Positions 1-6,424 of a DNA stretch of 10,262 bases are shown in pieces; position 1 is the first letter of the stretch; every line of letters starts with the position of its first letter. Origin of the DNA: CAZFAP01 sp964516325 (GTDB lineage: Bacteria; Auribacterota; JABMQX01); assembly GCA_964516325.1 (NCBI GenBank), contig CAZFAP010000173.1:1-10262 (forward strand). Direction: 5' to 3'. Made by a program: the position numbers and the translations under genes. The notes under the pieces are model-generated. The model ran no database searches. It was not told the origin of the DNA and was given only the letters and a program-made list of their open reading frames with translations.

Positions 1-43
1 AAACAATCCCCATAGACAGACGCCAAGCGGCTCAGTTCAATTA

Positions 44-73
44 ATCCTATCCGGAGAGCACTCCGGATAGGAT
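44..73. repeat. Perfect 13-bp hairpin
   Basis: The arms atcctatccggag (44-56) and ctccggataggat (61-73) are exact reverse complements around a 4-base loop, agca. No T-run follows on either strand, so it is a poor intrinsic terminator by itself. It lies beyond the terminator candidate of the beta-helix gene and may be a transcription-end or REP-like palindrome. Confidence 0.6.
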
Positions 74-102
74 CCTATACATTTCATCCCCGAATCACCC
101 TC

Positions 103-141
103 AAAAAAATCTCAAAATCCCAATCCGGTGCGGAAGTTGGG
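103..141 (-). terminator. Probable intrinsic terminator of the beta-helix gene
   Basis: Read on the minus strand, cccaa and ttggg enclose an inner tccg/cgga stem (119-141, with a two-base bulge). A T4 and then a T7 run follow (117-114 and 109-103). It begins about 54 bases past the stop codon at 195. The stem is short and the T-tract is interrupted, so the call is moderate. Confidence 0.5.
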
Positions 142-194
142 TTACCTGCCGAGGTGATGCGGAGAATTGAGGCTGGGGAGGTGAAGTGCCACGG

Positions 195-1700
195 CTATGG
201 CAGAACGTGGATGCGGAAGAAACGGGCACGGGTGGTCTTCGTGATGATGAAAGAGGAGCGAAGGAATCCGCCCGTGGCTCTTTGAGCCGCAGCCGCCGGC
301 AGCCAGAACTGAAGGTTGTCGCTAAAGTAGGCTCGATACCAGCGCCCCGGCACCGTCGCCCATTCCATGGTTACCAGCGTTCCGGAGACAGATAGTTTGA
401 GGGTCTTGAAGAAAGAATCTGGGTCGAGGGGGTCGGTGTCCGCAAAGAATTCCACTCCGTCGAGGCAATCGTCGCCGTCCGTGTCAGGATTTTTGGGGTC
501 CGTGCCAGCCACAAGCTCGTTCCCGTTGGAGAGTTGATCGGAGTCCGGGTCGCCGCTCGCGGACTGGCTCAAACCGCCGAACCAGTCCCTCTCCCAGAAG
601 TCGGGCAAGGTGTCGGAATCCGAGTCCACGAACTCGTCGGCGCCAATATCGGCTCGTGTCTTGTAAGGCATCGGTTCTCCCTCAAAATCGAGGGTCGGCA
701 TGGAGGGCGCGGCAGTCGTTGCTTTGCCGATGCAGGGAGAGGTGGAGACGAGATGGTAATCGCCCAAAGCCGCGTTGACGAACCGGGGGTTCAAATGGAT
801 GTTTCCTTCTCCTTCGTTCTCGTTCCCGGTATCTTCCACGCAGAGGTACAGCCCTCCCCAGCCAAATAGGTCATCCCCATTCCCCCAGAAGATGCAGTTC
901 CACGTCCATGGCCTTCCCAAGACGTCGCAGTAGAGTCCGCCGCCGTTGACTGGCGCCGAATTGTAAGCAATGGTATTATTGATGATTCTGCCGATGCAGA
1001 ACGACGCGCAGAAAATCCCTCCCCCGGAGTCCGCCGCCGAATTCTTGACGATGAGGTTCGACGTGATCACCGGCCAGCTTGACATGTCCGCAAAGATTCC
1101 TCCTCCGACGAGGTTGGCGTGATTGGACGCGATGAGGTTTCTCGAAGCGGTCAACGAGGAGGCGCAGTAAATCCCTCCTCCTCCAATCGACGCTGTGTTT
1201 TCAATGATGCGGTTGTTGAGGATGGTAGGGACCGCTGCGGGACCACAGTAAATCCCTCCGCCCCAGTCCGCCCGCCCTTTTGCAATCGTGAAGCCCGAGA
1301 TGACGGAGTTGCTCCCTTCTCGCGAATTGAATGTAACGACGCTCCCCTTCCCGCCGCCATCAATGATAGTTGCGGCGACTACCGCCAGGTCTTGCGGGTC
1401 TTTGGACCGGAGAGTGATGGCCTTCCCTTTGAAATTTATGTTCTCGACGTACTTCCCCGGCTGGACTACGACCGTGTCGCCGTTCAGCGCGGCGTCAATG
1501 GCGGACTGAATGCTTGCCAATGGCTTGTCCGCGAGTTCCGCGTCCACGCTGGCCGGCACTTCGGCGACAAGCAGAACCTCCGCCCAGCCGGAAGAAAACA
1601 TCATCAGCAAGAGCAGAAGGGGGATCAGTGCCCCGCAAATCGGCGCCACGCAGCCACAGGCAAAACCAGGGAGATTTCTCGCAAAGCCGCCGAGCACGCG
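195..1700 (-). CDS. Secreted right-handed beta-helix protein with choice-of-anchor-Q domain
   Basis: A predicted exported surface protein of 501 residues if it starts at the GTG at 1700. A hydrophobic stretch with five consecutive leucines, ending in SSGWA, looks like a signal peptide at about residues 18-40. After it, SIQSAIDAALNGDTVVVQPG opens a pectate-lyase/NosD-like parallel beta-helix. Five rungs carrying GGG(I/L)(Y/F) recur every 25-27 residues at about 147, 174, 199, 226 and 253. Then come the choice-of-anchor-Q signature (GNIHLNPRF, YHLVSTSPCIG, ending ADIGADEF, about 299-357), an Asp-rich thrombospondin-3-like calcium-binding segment (360-430), and a C-terminal beta domain ending RARFFRIHVLP, of a kind seen in PVC-type secreted proteins. 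The open frame continues to 2003, but that part translates dispersed repeats and is unlikely to be coding. No start has a good ribosome site; GTG at 1649 or ATG near 1832 are alternatives. Substrate and anchoring mode are unknown. A related partial gene lies at the right edge. Confidence 0.85.
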   Translation of the reverse strand, partial: RVLGGFARNLPGFACGCVAPICGALIPLLLLLMMFSSGWAEVLLVAEVPASVDAELADKPLASIQSAIDAALNGDTVVVQPGKYVENINFKGKAITLRSKDPQDLAVVAATIIDGGGKGSVVTFNSREGSNSVISGFTIAKGRADWGGGIYCGPAAVPTILNNRIIENTASIGGGGIYCASSLTASRNLIASNHANLVGGGIFADMSSWPVITSNLIVKNSAADSGGGIFCASFCIGRIINNTIAYNSAPVNGGGLYCDVLGRPWTWNCIFWGNGDDLFGWGGLYLCVEDTGNENEGEGNIHLNPRFVNAALGDYHLVSTSPCIGKATTAAPSMPTLDFEGEPMPYKTRADIGADEFVDSDSDTLPDFWERDWFGGLSQSASGDPDSDQLSNGNELVAGTDPKNPDTDGDDCLDGVEFFADTDPLDPDSFFKTLKLSVSGTLVTMEWATVPGRWYRAYFSDNLQFWLPAAAAQRATGGFLRSSFIITKTTRARFFRIHVLP

Positions 1701-1760
1701 GAGGAGGTCGCCAGGATAATGGTGCCCCGGCGCCACACAGGATGAACAAGGTGTCAGATT

Positions 1761-1826
1761 AACCGCAGATGCATGCAGATATACACCTTTCCATCCATCT
1801 GCGTCCATTTGCGTCCATCTGGGGTT
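1761..1826. repeat. Dispersed palindromic repeat, family A
   Basis: The left arm, aaccgcagatgcatgcagat, is a near-complement of the right arm, which ends gcgtccatctggggtt. The internal period is about 10 bases (cagatg.acgcagat). A half copy is at 9763-9785. When translated it gives the false N-terminal extension of the beta-helix frame (RWTQMDADGW), which is typical of mis-called genes over this repeat. Confidence 0.7.
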
Positions 1827-1830
1827 GCTC

Positions 1831-1860
1831 ATCATCCCGTCAATCCTGTTATCCTGTCGA
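1831..1860. repeat. Half copy of dispersed repeat family B
   Basis: The bases atcatcccgtcaatcctgtt followed by atcctgtcga match the right arm of the full palindromes at 2514-2582 and 8729-8780. The left arm is missing, so this is a remnant or a half unit. Confidence 0.65.
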
Positions 1861-1870
1861 ATTTCTTCCT

Positions 1871-1934
1871 CTCTGGGGTCTCTGCGCTCTCGGCGGTGAA
1901 ACGCTTCGCGTCTTTGCGTCTTGGCGAGAGAAAA
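1871..1934. repeat. Dispersed repeat family C
   Basis: It contains tctctgcgctctcggcggtg, then aaacgcttcgcgtctttgcg and ttggcgagag. It shares the ctctgcgctct core with copies at 7486-7540 and (reverse orientation) 9691-9725. Together with the adjacent A and B units it forms a tandem block of three different palindromic repeats directly upstream of the beta-helix gene. Confidence 0.65.
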
Positions 1935-1973
1935 CGGAATCCGGCTTCTGACCTGAAGATCGCCGACATGCGG

Positions 1974-1991
1974 CCCCGCCTTCGGGCGGGG
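1974..1991. repeat. GC-rich hairpin with TTCG loop
   Basis: The arms ccccgcc and ggcgggg are perfect complements around ttcg, an especially stable RNA loop type. No T-run follows on either strand, so it is more likely a palindromic repeat remnant than an intrinsic terminator. Confidence 0.5.
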
Positions 1992-2186
1992 TCTCCGGGG
2001 CAACGATGTTCATGAGGGACTGCAGTTTTGAACGCATGCTTGGTGCTGTGGCTCATCGTTCGTTTTCTGTCAACCGTCCTTTTGGGAAAAACGCGGACGA
2101 GGACATTTCAGTTCCTTCACTCCCACTTCAGCCCACATCTATTATCTTATACCACCGAGCTGCGCCCGCCACAAGACAAGCCTTTA

Positions 2187-2313
2187 GGGTGTGGCTGTGT
2201 TTTGGTGGCAGGAGGGACTGCCTTCGTTTCAGGCTTGGGTTCGCCCATTTCGCCCCTTTCGCTCGCCCAGCCCTGTAGGGGCGGAATAATGTCCCTGATA
2301 TACAGCCACACCC
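2187..2313. repeat. Long spaced inverted repeat, possible structured RNA or small element
   Basis: gggtgtggctgt (2187-2198) and acagccacaccc (2302-2313) are perfect 12-base complements. Inside them agggac (about 2212-2217) pairs with gtccct (2291-2296), so a nested stem forms. The roughly 75-base interior includes tgtaggggcggaataa, a GC-rich phrase like those in dispersed intergenic repeats. No transposase-like frame is present. It could be a miniature repeat element or a folded RNA; the sequence does not decide. Confidence 0.45.
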
Positions 2314-2513
2314 CGTTCGGGAGGTGCGGCTGCATACGAAGGGCAGAGTCGCCCCCGCAGAACAGCGGCAAGCCTCCGGTGAAGACATATCGAGTGTGCC
2401 ACAGATGCGGAGGTTTAAGCGGTAAGGCGGGGAGGTTCTGGGTGGCGTCCTGAGGAGCTTTCAACCTGTCCGAATTCGGTCTTTTCTCGCTAGGACGCCG
2501 CTTGGAGAGGGAG

Positions 2514-2582
2514 TTTGGACAGGATTACAGGATAAACGAGATACAATAGCATCATCCGGTCAATGCTGTTATGCCGTCCAAA
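2514..2582. repeat. Dispersed palindromic repeat, family B
   Basis: tttggacaggattacaggat forms the left arm. The right arm runs atcatccggtcaatgctgtt and ends atgccgtccaaa; the outer tttggac/gtccaaa match is exact and the inner part imperfect. It is the same family as 8729-8780, including the shared central phrase atcatccggtcaat. Confidence 0.7.
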
Positions 2583-2859
2583 AAGGGGCTATTCTCGGCA
2601 TTGTCTGGGTTGTTTGCCCTGAGAATGAGCGCTGCGCGGCCGGCTTTTTCATGGTCTCCGGGTGAACGAAGTTGGTGAGCGGCTGCGGTTGCCTGCCCCT
2701 CCCAGAAAGCTCAAGGTTTCCCGCGACACAAAGGAATCTGTGGGTTCGGCTCCCTCGAAAAGTGGCGAAATTCCGCATTGACGGACGGAGAGGCGAGAGC
2801 GGCTCCTATTCGCAACAAAGCCGCCTATCGCTGATTACGTATGCAAAGCGTGCCTCGGC

Positions 2860-3028
2860 ACAGGTTGGCACGGGAGATGTTCAAGGTTAATGTGGTTGCC
2901 ATTTGCCAAACCCACAAGCAGATCCCCGTCACCTCGTTGAGATGGCAACTGAGGAAGTAGCGAGTTCGGAGAAGATTCGCTACTTGGCCTGAGGAGCCGC
3001 TGCCCCCCTGGCGGCTCCTCAGTTTTTT
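2860..3028 (+). ncRNA. Candidate structured RNA ending in an intrinsic terminator
   Basis: A series of stems ends at a strong plus-strand terminator with no protein gene before it. The hairpin tgtggtt/aaacccaca is at 2891-2916. gttgccat (2895-2902) can pair exactly with atggcaac (2942-2949). acgggagat (2870-2878) can pair with atccccgt (2922-2929) with one bulged base. aagtagcga pairs with tcgctactt just before the terminator. The second and third pairings interleave, so a pseudoknot or alternative folds are possible. I could not match it to 6S, SRP, tmRNA, RNase P or a riboswitch class I know. No convincing promoter was found, so the 5' end is a guess. Confidence 0.35.
2989..3028 (+). terminator. 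Strong intrinsic terminator, plus strand
   Basis: ctgaggagccgc (2989-3000) and gcggctcctcag (3011-3022) are a perfect 12-bp GC-rich stem with a 10-base loop, followed directly by six T (3023-3028). The minus strand has no T-run after the stem, so it ends plus-strand transcription only. No plus-strand protein gene precedes it, which suggests an RNA gene upstream. Confidence 0.85.
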
Positions 3029-3135
3029 GGCAGCGAGCAAGATCAAGCGGCTGTGTCGGGGGCGAGCGGCGGCGCTATAAGGTTCGCCGACCAAGGCTGG
3101 GAAAGGCGTTTCCCCTGCCGAAGTCTGAGACTTCG

Positions 3136-4032
3136 TCAGCCAGCAGATGACACACGCAATGCGGCGGCGGTCTGCTTCAGTTTCTCGACGTACCCGTATT
3201 CGAGCTTGACCGTGCCGAGCAGGAATTCCCCGGGTTCCCCTTGGTGGCAATCCGAACCGCCGGTCACAAGTAGCCCCAACTTCTCTGCCCGGCGGCAATA
3301 ATGTCGAGCGACCTCCAGACTCACCCTGCTGTAAAAAGCCTCGATTCCCAGGATGCCTTCGCGGACGAGCTTGGGTATAAGCTTCTGGCTGTCGAGAAGA
3401 GAGGGGTGGGCGAGGACGGGGATTCCTCGGGCTTGCCTGATTACGCAGCACGCCTCACCCGGGGAAAGATGCGCTCTGGGCACGTAGGCGGGCTTTCCGC
3501 GTCCGATGTATTTGGCGAAGGCTTCTTTGGTGTCGCTGACGAACCCCTGCTCCACCATAGCTCTGGCGATATGCAACCTCCCGACGGAACCGAAGGAAGC
3601 GGCTTTGTCAATTGGCGAGAGGTCGAGAGAAACCCCGAGGTTGGCGAGCCGACGAATGATTTCCTCGATTCTGGCGAACCTCTCACGGCACTGCTCGTGA
3701 ATCGCCGATAAGAAAGAGGCATCCCCGGAATCAAAATAGTAGCCGAGGATGTGGACTTCGCTGTCGCCGACATAGGTGCTGATTTCGATACCGGGGACAA
3801 GCTCGATTCCCGCTCCCTCGGCGGCGGACAGGGCCTCAGGAAGGCCGGCGATTGTGTCGTGGTCGCAAATCGAAATGGCAGAAAAGCCCAGTTGGGCGGC
3901 GAGGCGTACAACCTCCGCCGGGGGAAGGACTCCATCCGAGGCGGAAGAGTGAACATGCAAGTCCGCGTACCGGTCTGCCTGACAGGGGTCTTGGGGCATG
4001 GCGTCAGGTAGCAAGGATTCTTCGTGCCTCAT
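3136..4032 (-). CDS. PHP-domain metal-dependent phosphoesterase (TrpH/YciV-like)
   Basis: A 298-residue PHP-family protein resembling the TrpH/YciV (RNase AM) group, which cleaves phosphoesters in short RNA or nucleotide substrates using bound metals. The metal ligands are visible: DLHVHSSASDG (H26, H28, D33), CDHDT (D57, H58, D59), PGIEIS (E83), H94, H154 in RLHIA, VLAHPS (H209) and GGSDCH (D261, H263). The spacing and length fit a complete single-domain enzyme. The ATG at 4032 has an AGGGG ten bases upstream but overlaps the end of the pilus ATPase gene by 29 bases; ATG at 3999 would leave a 4-base gap but has no ribosome site. Either way, it is probably co-transcribed with the upstream pilus gene. 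The real substrate cannot be read from sequence; a functional link to pili is not implied. Confidence 0.9.
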   Translation of the reverse strand: MRHEESLLPDAMPQDPCQADRYADLHVHSSASDGVLPPAEVVRLAAQLGFSAISICDHDTIAGLPEALSAAEGAGIELVPGIEISTYVGDSEVHILGYYFDSGDASFLSAIHEQCRERFARIEEIIRRLANLGVSLDLSPIDKAASFGSVGRLHIARAMVEQGFVSDTKEAFAKYIGRGKPAYVPRAHLSPGEACCVIRQARGIPVLAHPSLLDSQKLIPKLVREGILGIEAFYSRVSLEVARHYCRRAEKLGLLVTGGSDCHQGEPGEFLLGTVKLEYGYVEKLKQTAAALRVSSAG

Positions 4033-5098
4033 CGAGGAAAATCCCCTGCATGTTCATCTTGAGGGCATCGGGGTTGCTGGCATAGGAGAGAGCATCGTCC
4101 TTGGTGATGAGCTTCTTGTTGTAAAGCTCGAGGAGGGCCTGATTGAACGTCTGCATGCCATCCTCTCGCCCGGTCTCAATAGCGGCGGGGAGTTTCAACA
4201 ATCTATTCTCATGAATGAGCTTCTGGATGGTCAGGTTATTGGTCATGATCTCAACCGCCGGCACCACCCCTTCCCCCGAAGCTTTGGGGACAAGCCGCTG
4301 GCATACCACAGCTCTCAAGTTGGCGGATAGCTGCTGCCTGATTTGGTCTCTTTCTTCGAGGGGGAAGAACTCCAGAATTCTCCCGACGGACTGTGTGGCA
4401 TCGGTGGTGTGAAGAGTGCTGAAGACAAGGTGTCCGGTATCGGAAGCGGCAAGGGCGGCCATGAAGCTTTCCGAATCCCTCATCTCTCCGATGACGATCA
4501 TATCGGGGTCCTGCCTCATGACCCGCTTCAGGGCGCCGTGGAAAGACTCCGTATCAATGCCCACTTCCCGCTGGTTGATAATGCTTTTCTTGTCCCGGTG
4601 GAGGTACTCGATGGGGTCCTCCACGGTGATAATGTGCACCTTTCGGTTCTGATTGATGTAGTCAATCATGGCGGCGATTGTCGTGGACTTGCCGCAGCTT
4701 GTGGTGCCGGTGGCAAGGATGATTCCTCGTTCGCTGAGGGCGATCTTCTTCAGGATGGGTGGCAACCCAAGCTCCTCGAAGGACGGGATGTCCATCTTGA
4801 CCATTCGCATGACGATGCCAATGAAGCCCCTCTGGCGGAAAATGTTCGTGCGGAACCTCCCCAAGCCCTCGGCCTCATAGGCGAAGTCAACCTCGTTGTG
4901 GGCCTGAAAGCGCTCCCGGTGGTAGGATGACATGATTTCGCTGGCGGCTTTCTCGGTGTCCTCCGGAAGAAGCGGATCGTAGTCGGTAGGTTGCAGTTTG
5001 CTGTCCACCCTGAAGATGGGGACGCTTCCGACTTTCAAATGAAGGTCGGAGGCTTTTCTCAGCACCATGTCGGAAAGCAAAGCTTTGATGTCAATCAT
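4004..5098 (-). CDS. pilT: Type IV pilus retraction ATPase, PilT/PilU family
   Basis: A cytoplasmic hexameric ATPase that powers pilus depolymerisation and twitching. In the 364-residue product the N-terminal PAS-like region begins MIDIKALLSDMVLRKASDLH, the typical PilT opening. Walker A is GTTSCGKST (131-139), the Asp box is IITVEDPIEYL (about 156-166), Walker B is DPDMIVIGEMRD (197-208), and the His box is HLVFSTLHTTDATQSVGRIL (223-242). The C-terminal part (REDGMQTFNQALLELY, 311-326) is closer to PilU than to canonical PilT, where an AIRNLIRE motif is expected; here that place reads TIQKLIHENRL. I chose the ATG at 5098 because GAGGTG lies 7 bases upstream; the frame extends to 5161 but that part covers the promoter and a hairpin. 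No other pilus genes are in the window. The assignment to the family is firm; PilT versus PilU is not. Confidence 0.93.
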   Translation of the reverse strand: MIDIKALLSDMVLRKASDLHLKVGSVPIFRVDSKLQPTDYDPLLPEDTEKAASEIMSSYHRERFQAHNEVDFAYEAEGLGRFRTNIFRQRGFIGIVMRMVKMDIPSFEELGLPPILKKIALSERGIILATGTTSCGKSTTIAAMIDYINQNRKVHIITVEDPIEYLHRDKKSIINQREVGIDTESFHGALKRVMRQDPDMIVIGEMRDSESFMAALAASDTGHLVFSTLHTTDATQSVGRILEFFPLEERDQIRQQLSANLRAVVCQRLVPKASGEGVVPAVEIMTNNLTIQKLIHENRLLKLPAAIETGREDGMQTFNQALLELYNKKLITKDDALSYASNPDALKMNMQGIFLDEARRILAT

Positions 5099-5131
5099 CT
5101 TTGAACACCTCGTCGTTGAAGAAAGTGGGCG

Positions 5132-5153
5132 TTTTCGCCACTCTGGGCGAAAA
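5132..5153 (-). promoter_or_regulatory. Hairpin at the pilT transcription start
   Basis: ttttcgcc (5132-5139) and ggcgaaaa (5146-5153) are perfect 8-base complements around a 6-base loop. The palindrome abuts the proposed -10 box and would cover the start of the pilT transcript. It could be a repressor operator or a 5' stabilising hairpin. Confidence 0.45.
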
Positions 5154-5181
5154 TGGTACACTGAAAGTGTGAGGGAGTCAA
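5153..5181 (-). promoter_or_regulatory. Sigma70-like promoter for the pilT-PHP operon with operator-like palindromes
   Basis: On the minus strand TTGACT (5181-5176) is followed after exactly 17 bases by TACCAT (5158-5153), a 5/6 and 4/6 match to the consensus boxes. The spacer holds the palindrome acact-gaa-agtgt (5158-5170). A second inverted repeat, caatagc (5179-5185) and gctattg (5204-5210), overlaps the -35 box. The transcript would have a leader of about 48 bases before the ATG at 5098. Confidence 0.55.
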
Positions 5182-5290
5182 TAGCAGATACCTTGCCAAG
5201 TCAGCTATTGTGGGGGGCGAGCGTCGGAGTTGGGTTTGTCGCATCGGATGTGGAAGGCGAAAACAACGACTGGTGTGACCTGTAAGAGCA

Positions 5291-6310
5291 ATGAGTGAAG
5301 TGAAAAGGATTCTGGTCATAAGGTCGGGGGCAATCGGCGATTTCATTGTTGCCCTGCCTGTAATCCAGCTTCTTCGTGAAGGTTATGACAAATCTTGGCT
5401 GGCCCTTGTCGCAAAGAACCGCGTCCGGTCGCTGGCAAAGAGCCTCGTAGATGAGTTCTTTGATATGGACGGGCCAGTCCTGCTTCCGTTGTTCCGGGAG
5501 AATCTCGAGAAGGGCTGCAAGGAGTACGAGTTCTTCAACAGTTTTGACCTGATAGTCTCGTATTTGGGTGAGAAGGGTCCCGTGAGTAAGAACTTGAAGG
5601 CTCTGAGCCGACCGCGGGTAATATGTGCGGACGCTGTTCCTCCCCAGGGTTATTCGCGGCACATTACCGAGTTTCTCTTGGAGCCCGTGTACAAACTTGT
5701 AGATGTTTCAGTTCCGCCACTGCCCTCGATAACGATCGGCGCGGAGGCGAGACGAAGAGCGGAGGAGTTCCTCGCGCTCTCCGGCATCAACCCCTCCGCA
5801 CGGATAGTGGCAGTCCATCCGGGGAGCGGCGGGAGACGGAAGGTCTCGCCTGCCGGGAACTTCTGCGAAGCCGCCAATTGGATCCAGGAGCGATTTCCGA
5901 ATGCGGTTGTTGCGGTGATCGAGGGAGAGGCGGATGAGGAGCACGTTCTGGTGTTTGAGGAGGGTTTGCGAGGGCGATGCGTCAGGGTGAGAAGAGACGA
6001 CTTGCTGGAGGTTGCTGCAATTCTAAGTAAGGCTTCGCTTTTCCTGGGGAACGATTCCGGCATCGCTCACCTCGCGGCGGCGGTGGGTACGCCCACGATT
6101 GTGGTGTTCAGGGCGAGCGACCCGAGAGTCTGGGCGCCGAGAGGGAGACAGGTCTGGCTGGCGACCGACAGCACGCTTCGGGACACAGTCCGGCGAGCGG
6201 CCGAAGAAATCTTTGCCTCGAGGACGAGCGAGGGCAGGGGCAGGCACAATGAGGAACCTCCGCCGTTGAGTGAGCGTATAAGCCATAAGAGGAAGGGAGA
6301 GAAAAACTGA
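5291..6310 (+). CDS. Glycosyltransferase family 9 (heptosyltransferase-like)
   Basis: A 339-residue GT-B-fold sugar transferase of the ADP-heptose:LPS heptosyltransferase family, acting at the inner face of the cytoplasmic membrane on lipopolysaccharide core or a related glycan. The N-terminal signature is RILVIRSGAIGDFIVALPVI (residues 6-25). The C-terminal nucleotide-sugar half opens with VAVHPGSGGRRKVSP, and the acceptor signature is FLGNDSGIAHLAAAVGTP followed by RASDPRVWAPRG. The last 30 or so residues (from SRTSEGRGRHNE) are charged, extend past the family core and look disordered. The ATG at 5291 precedes the family signature by the normal distance, though its ribosome site (taagag, 3 bases away) is weak. 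It diverges from pilT across 192 bases. The donor sugar cannot be told from sequence. Confidence 0.9.
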   Translation: MSEVKRILVIRSGAIGDFIVALPVIQLLREGYDKSWLALVAKNRVRSLAKSLVDEFFDMDGPVLLPLFRENLEKGCKEYEFFNSFDLIVSYLGEKGPVSKNLKALSRPRVICADAVPPQGYSRHITEFLLEPVYKLVDVSVPPLPSITIGAEARRRAEEFLALSGINPSARIVAVHPGSGGRRKVSPAGNFCEAANWIQERFPNAVVAVIEGEADEEHVLVFEEGLRGRCVRVRRDDLLEVAAILSKASLFLGNDSGIAHLAAAVGTPTIVVFRASDPRVWAPRGRQVWLATDSTLRDTVRRAAEEIFASRTSEGRGRHNEEPPPLSERISHKRKGEKN

Positions 6311-6384
6311 TGTTCGAAGCTCGGAGTTCCTGCACGCCGCAAGGCTGGCTGCCGGCGGTGAGCATGCGCCGGGACGAACATCAG
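6307..6384 (+). promoter_or_regulatory. Inverted repeat spanning the leader of the PDZ-Hsp20 gene
   Basis: ctgatgttcg (6307-6316) and cgaacatcag (6375-6384) are perfect 10-base complements, with a weaker cgccg/cggcg stem inside. The left arm starts over the stop codon of the glycosyltransferase gene. Folding would close most of the 114-base gap but leave the AGGAGG at 6410-6415 free. It may be a leader structure or a transcription-attenuation hairpin. No CIRCE or ROSE-type motif was recognised. Confidence 0.4.
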
Positions 6385-6424
6385 GGACTCAACGCAGAAC
6401 AAACTTAAGAGGAGGACGAGAGAA

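Larger units (their letters stand above)
1992..2820. other. Gene-poor intergenic stretch rich in hairpins
   Basis: Open frames exist here on both strands (for example 2028-2453 plus and 2147-2464 minus). None resembles a known family, none has a clear ribosome site, and the frames shadow each other across palindromes. Besides the repeats listed separately, there is a hairpin attctc/gagaat at 2591-2627 and a remnant of the family B right flank near 2465-2477 (cctgtccgaattc). I recognise no tRNA, rRNA or protein gene. Confidence 0.5.

Noticed and set aside
1701..2003. N-terminal extension of the beta-helix reading frame to 2003
   Set aside because: The extra 101 residues translate palindromic repeats A, B and C, are very Arg-rich, and come before the signal-peptide-like segment; an exported protein should not start there.
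2028..2464. Overlapping open frames on both strands (141 and 105 codons)
   Set aside because: No family resemblance, odd composition, no ribosome site, and they lie across an inverted repeat; open frames on both strands are expected in GC-rich DNA.
2735..2765. tRNA T-arm-like string, gggttcggctccc
   Set aside because: The stem pairs over only three bases before a mismatch, and no acceptor, D-arm or anticodon stem can be found at the right distances.
2861..2876. T-box-like phrase, aggttggcacggg
   Set aside because: It resembles the T-box core only partly, the terminator is over 100 bases away, no specifier stem is visible, and no plus-strand tRNA-synthetase or amino-acid gene follows.
3095..3135. 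Hairpins after the PHP gene (gaagtct/agacttc and gggaaa/tttccc)
   Set aside because: They are real short palindromes, but neither is followed by a T-run on the minus strand, so I do not call a terminator.
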